Positions 60,434-64,000 of a stretch of DNA of 64,000 nucleotides are shown in pieces (positions within the stretch are counted from its first letter, which is position 1; every line of letters starts with the position of its first letter). Origin of the DNA: Candidatus Flexicrinis proximus (GTDB lineage: Bacteria; Chloroflexota; Anaerolineae; Aggregatilineales; Phototrophicaceae); assembly GCA_016712885.1 (NCBI GenBank), contig JADJQF010000007.1, positions 62,001-126,000 of the forward strand, given 5' to 3'. The position numbers and the translations under genes were made by a program. Below the pieces are notes generated by a model. It searched no databases. It was not told where the DNA came from and was given only the letters and a program-made list of their open reading frames with translations.

Positions 60434-60799
60434 AACAGGGCTTGCAGACAGGGGCGCGCCGCAAGGGGCGCCCCTGTTCTTTGACCCGCAGCCTATTCCG
60501 GCGCGCACCCGCCAACACACCACGGACGATGGTCCTACGCCGTAAAGGATCATGCGAGCGGCCGTCTTTGGCCGCAGATGTGAACAAGGCGCAACTGACC
60601 GGAAACAACCGGATGGCCCCTCCGCAGTACCGTCAGCCGTAGGTCCGCAATACTACCCGCACCTTTTTGCCTGCACTCCGCCCCCTCAGAACCGGCGATT
60701 CAGCAGTCTGGCGACCCTAAATTTAATATCATTCCAACATTTCTATACAACTTCGAATCAAAACTGACGCTATAATGTGCCTATCATCTGGAGGCCTCC
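60434..60799. other. Intergenic region with terminator and promoter
   Basis: ACAGGGGCGC (60448-60457) pairs with GCGCCCCTGT (60468-60477), followed by TCTTTG, a moderate terminator for the transporter operon. A perfect TATAAT lies at 60771-60776, in a local AT-rich stretch, and is the likely -10 of the next gene; no matching -35 was found. Nothing else was seen. Confidence 0.5.
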
Positions 60800-63700
60800 A
60801 TGCGTTCTCATTTTTCACGCGCCACGATACTGTCGCTTATTTGTTTGTTGTTCCTGGTCGTCACACAGGTCGTTTTCGCCGCGAGCTTCACGCAGGATCA
60901 GAAGCTCACGTCGGCGGATTTCACGACCGAAACGCCGCTGAACATCCCCGATGCGCACTTTAGTGAATCCATCGCTGTACACGGCAACTGGATGGCTGTG
61001 GGTACCCCCGGTGCAACCAGTGGCGCTGCCGCTGATGCAGGCGCTGTATATCTATACGAGCGCGTAGCCGGGACGTGGGAGTATCGCACCCGTATTTCCT
61101 CCCCCGCTCCTCAATCCGGCTCCGGTTTCGGCGCAGCGGTGGATATCTATGAGGCGGGGGGTCTCGTCACCGTCATCGTCGGTGCGCCGTTGTTTTCCGG
61201 CGCGCAGACGAATGAAGGCCGCGCATACGTGTTCTACGATACGGATGCCGGCGCGGGCCTGAGCTTTACCATTACCTCCATCTCGTCGGTTAGTGCTGAG
61301 TTAAATGGCCGGTTTGGTTATGCGGTGGCGCTGTTTGGCGATAACGCAGCGATCAGCGAACCCAACGATGACGTCACCAACGCCGGCTTAGTAACCATTC
61401 GAGGCCGTAATCAAGGCGGCGCCAATGCCTGGGGATCGATCGCCACCAAAGGCGGCAACCTCGGCAATGGCTTCGGGACCTCGGTTGACCTGCACGGCGA
61501 GTATCTGATCGTCGGCGCGCCGTATGCCGACAATGGCGCCGGCATCAAGACCGGCCGGGCCTATGTCTACCGGCAGGATCTGGGCGGGGCGAACGCGTGG
61601 GGCCTGAAGCACTCCCTCTCACCGGTTACCACCGAAGCCGACATGGCCTTCGGTTTTTCTGTCGGTATCTGGGACAGCACCGGTGCAGCCGACAGCCCGA
61701 GCCGCAGCGTGGTGGGCGCGCCATTCACCGATAACAGTGGTTTCGCCGACGTCGGCATGGTGAGCTTCTTCAACGATGGCCTGGTCAACTTCACCCATTT
61801 GCACCCTGCTGACGCCAACAATGTGAACGCACATCAAGGGTACAGCGTTGCCCTTGACGGTGATAATGCGCTGGCAGGGCGTCCATCGCAGCTCGTTTCC
61901 GGGCAGCCCCATACCGGGCAAGTGAACACTTTTAACTATAACGGGACAATCTGGGCGACCAATACCATCAATCTCACCCAGACCGGCGCGATCGCTGGTT
62001 ATTTCTACGGCCATTCCGTCGATGTCTCCGGGACGGTGGCGGTGATTGGCGCGCCCGGATCGCGTGAGCATGCTTTGGTCCTTCCCCCGGGCGCTGTCGG
62101 GGCAGGCGTTATTGAAACGTTGGAAAAACCGGGCGCCACGTGGGCGAAGGATACGGACAGCTACGTCCGTGCAGTATTCGACCAGCCCAATACGGCTACC
62201 GATCAGTTCTTCGGGTCTGATGTCGCGATGACCGACACATGGCTGGCGGTCGGCGTCAAGCAGGACGGGCAAAAAGGGTCGACCGCCGGTGCGGTCTATA
62301 TGTACCGCAACATCGGCGGCGTATGGACAGCGCACAGCAAACTGACCGCCTTGTACGGTCAGCCCGGCGACTTTTTCGGCACAGCGGTCGCCATTTCCGG
62401 AACCCGCCTGATCGTCGGCGCGCCAGGGTTCGATGGATTCCCAGCGAGCACATCGGGTTCGGGCGCAGTCTATGTGTTCGAGTTCATTGGCACGACATGG
62501 GTGCAGAGCGTCGAGCGGACCTCTCCGAATGCCGAGGTCAACGGAAATTTCGGCGAATCAGTCGATTTCCATGGCGACGTGATTGTCGCCGGCGCGCCGG
62601 ATGAAAACGGCGGCAGGGGCCGCGCATACGCTTATCGCGACCTCACCACCCTGACCAGCCCGATCACGCTGGCAATCGCCGGGGCGTCGCCGTCTAGCGG
62701 CACTGCGATCTCGGTGTCGGTATACGACCCGGCCCCCGGGACGCCGAATGACGAAGTCATCGCGCTGGGCGCCTACAATGAAAACAGCAGCCAGGGCGCA
62801 GCTTATGTCTTGTCCGGCGCGACCTTCTCGACCGTCACGACGCTGGTCGACCCGTCGCCGGGCACCGGCCGGTTCTTCGGACTGTCTGTCTCGATCTTCA
62901 ACGGCCGTGTGGCCGTTGGCGCGCCGTCGGGGTCTTCCGCCCCGAGCGGCCGGGTGGTCGTCTTCAGCGGCAGCGGCTATTCGACCGCCGACACGATGGT
63001 CCCCAGCGGCACGCCAGGCCAATTCGGCCTCGATGTCGACCTTGCCGACAGCTCGCTGGTCGTGGGCTCTCCGGCCACGGCCGGCCGCGCGGGTCTTGCG
63101 CACGTGTTTGCCCGATCCGGATCGACATGGTCGGAACAAGGGCTGCTGCAGCCCGGCGACCTCGCAGCCAATGACGAGTACGGCACAGCGGTCACACAGG
63201 CCAACGGCCAGTATGTCGTCGGCGCGCCGCTGCATAACGCTAACAGCATTTCCAACAGTGGCGCGGCCTATGTGTTCAGCCTGGCGCCGGAAGTGACGGT
63301 CACACCGACCGCGCTGGCCGTGGACGAAACCGGCCCGACAACCGATACGTTCGTCGTGGCGCTCAACCAGGCACCGCCGACCAACGTCACCATTCAACTG
63401 ACATTCGACACGCAGGTGCAGGTCGATACCGGCAGCGGCTTCGGCGCGTCACCGCAGACGGTCACGCTCACACCGGCCAACGCCACCACTGGCGTCACGG
63501 TCAGCGTGCGCGCGGTCGACGACCCGATCGATGAGACCACCCCGCACAGCACGACCATCACGACCGCCACGACCGTCAGCGCCACGCCGCGCTTCAACGG
63601 GCTGGCGGTGGACGACGTGACGGTGGACATCACCGATAACGACACGGCCGGCGTGACGATCACGCAGAGCAGCGCCAGCACGGCCGTGACCGAAAGCGGC

Positions 63701-64000
63701 ACGACCGACACGTATACCGTCGTCCTCGACACGCAGCCGACGGCTACAGTCGATGTCGCCATCACCTTCCCTGCCGCCGACATCACCGTCAACGGTGATA
63801 CGGATGGCACCTACAACACGACCTTCACAACCGTCAACTGGAACACGGAACAGACGATCACCGTCGCGGCGGTCGACGACCGCGCGCTGGAAGGCGACCA
63901 CAGCGCAACGCTGACGCACGCCTTCACCAGCGCCGATGCGCTGTATCAGGGCATCACCGCCGAGGTCGACGGCGCGGCCAGCACCAACGACGTGACGGCA
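60800..64000 (+). CDS. Very large secreted FG-GAP and Calx-beta-like protein (runs off right edge)
   Basis: The frame is open for all 1067 codons from the ATG, which has GGAGG at good spacing, to the window end. Residues 1-27 are a signal peptide (cleavage near VFA). About 800 residues of FG-GAP repeats follow, with recurring phrases such as LIVGAPYADNGAG, GRAYVY and FGTSVDLHGEY, an integrin-like propeller arrangement. From about residue 831 a different repeat starts (VTVTPTALAVDETG, VTITQSSASTAVTESG, VAAVDDRALEGDHS), similar to Calx-beta or bacterial adhesin modules. The full length and end are unknown. Likely an extracellular adhesin or matrix protein. Confidence 0.8.
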   Translation, partial: MRSHFSRATILSLICLLFLVVTQVVFAASFTQDQKLTSADFTTETPLNIPDAHFSESIAVHGNWMAVGTPGATSGAAADAGAVYLYERVAGTWEYRTRISSPAPQSGSGFGAAVDIYEAGGLVTVIVGAPLFSGAQTNEGRAYVFYDTDAGAGLSFTITSISSVSAELNGRFGYAVALFGDNAAISEPNDDVTNAGLVTIRGRNQGGANAWGSIATKGGNLGNGFGTSVDLHGEYLIVGAPYADNGAGIKTGRAYVYRQDLGGANAWGLKHSLSPVTTEADMAFGFSVGIWDSTGAADSPSRSVVGAPFTDNSGFADVGMVSFFNDGLVNFTHLHPADANNVNAHQGYSVALDGDNALAGRPSQLVSGQPHTGQVNTFNYNGTIWATNTINLTQTGAIAGYFYGHSVDVSGTVAVIGAPGSREHALVLPPGAVGAGVIETLEKPGATWAKDTDSYVRAVFDQPNTATDQFFGSDVAMTDTWLAVGVKQDGQKGSTAGAVYMYRNIGGVWTAHSKLTALYGQPGDFFGTAVAISGTRLIVGAPGFDGFPASTSGSGAVYVFEFIGTTWVQSVERTSPNAEVNGNFGESVDFHGDVIVAGAPDENGGRGRAYAYRDLTTLTSPITLAIAGASPSSGTAISVSVYDPAPGTPNDEVIALGAYNENSSQGAAYVLSGATFSTVTTLVDPSPGTGRFFGLSVSIFNGRVAVGAPSGSSAPSGRVVVFSGSGYSTADTMVPSGTPGQFGLDVDLADSSLVVGSPATAGRAGLAHVFARSGSTWSEQGLLQPGDLAANDEYGTAVTQANGQYVVGAPLHNANSISNSGAAYVFSLAPEVTVTPTALAVDETGPTTDTFVVALNQAPPTNVTIQLTFDTQVQVDTGSGFGASPQTVTLTPANATTGVTVSVRAVDDPIDETTPHSTTITTATTVSATPRFNGLAVDDVTVDITDNDTAGVTITQSSASTAVTESGTTDTYTVVLDTQPTATVDVAITFPAADITVNGDTDGTYNTTFTTVNWNTEQTITVAAVDDRALEGDHSATLTHAFTSADALYQGITAEVDGAASTNDVTA

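Overview
The window reads as one contiguous piece of a GC-rich bacterial chromosome, apart from one homopolymer tract at 34186-34330 that looks like an assembly or sequencing artefact. Gene content suggests a free-living member of the Chloroflexota (Anaerolineae-like): solute-binding proteins with AQDPTATPPP-type mature ends, many ribose-type and maltose-type sugar ABC systems without their own MalK-like ATPase, CSLREA and FG-GAP surface proteins, and several long multihaem c-type cytochromes. This assignment is an inference from content; no rRNA or marker gene is present. No tRNA, rRNA or CRISPR array was seen.

Layout. (1) 1-4479, minus strand: a pseudaminic-acid-type nonulosonate operon pseB-pseC-spsF-pseG/GNAT-GNAT, tightly overlapped, with a frameshift in the pseG-acetyltransferase fusion and a GC step inside pseG. 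(2) 4719-9730, plus: a ribose-type ABC importer (binding protein, double ATPase, permease) with an FGGY kinase. (3) 9845-11617: a secreted CSLREA/parallel beta-helix protein. (4) 11947-19547, plus: LacI regulator, MalFG-type permeases, binding protein, an FG-GAP/UnbV protein and a GH4 glycosidase, probably an alpha-galactoside operon; a tandem palindromic operator overlaps the LacI promoter. (5) 19638-28715: an electron-transfer cluster of five cytochromes with 36 CXXCH motifs plus two atypical haem motifs. It holds a NapC/NrfH-like anchor, two nine-haem proteins with C-terminal membrane anchors, a fused b/c cytochrome and a duplicated pentahaem protein interrupted by an in-frame TAG. (6) 29018-40473, minus: sugar-acid catabolism (two enolase-superfamily dehydratases, two RraA-type proteins, mannonate dehydratase, an SDR, an FAH-family protein, a degraded aldehyde dehydrogenase) with a fused MalF-MalG permease and a Tat-type binding protein. 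It faces a divergent IclR regulator across three matching operator sites. (7) 41785-60270, plus: two adjacent operons that share an identical promoter/operator arrangement and surround a GntR/UTRA regulator. They encode a fucose/arabinose-isomerase-like protein, two TIM-barrel epimerases, two Gfo/Idh/MocA oxidoreductases, an FGGY kinase, alcohol and hydroxyacid dehydrogenases, a phosphotriesterase-type lactonase, a cupin phosphoglucose isomerase, a shikimate-dehydrogenase-like protein, a KDPG aldolase and a two-permease galactofuranose-type ABC importer. (8) 60800 to the right edge: a very large secreted FG-GAP/Calx-beta-like protein, incomplete here.

The most unusual signal is a dispersed family of about 96-193 bp elements at 25623, 33227, 37802, 45326, 47168 and 60267. 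They have imperfect terminal inverted repeats and several internal hairpins whose stems change by compensatory substitutions. A central hairpin differs completely in sequence but not in shape between copies. Every copy has one end exactly on a gene's stop codon. No protein-coding potential was seen in them, and they match no named repeat family I can recall.
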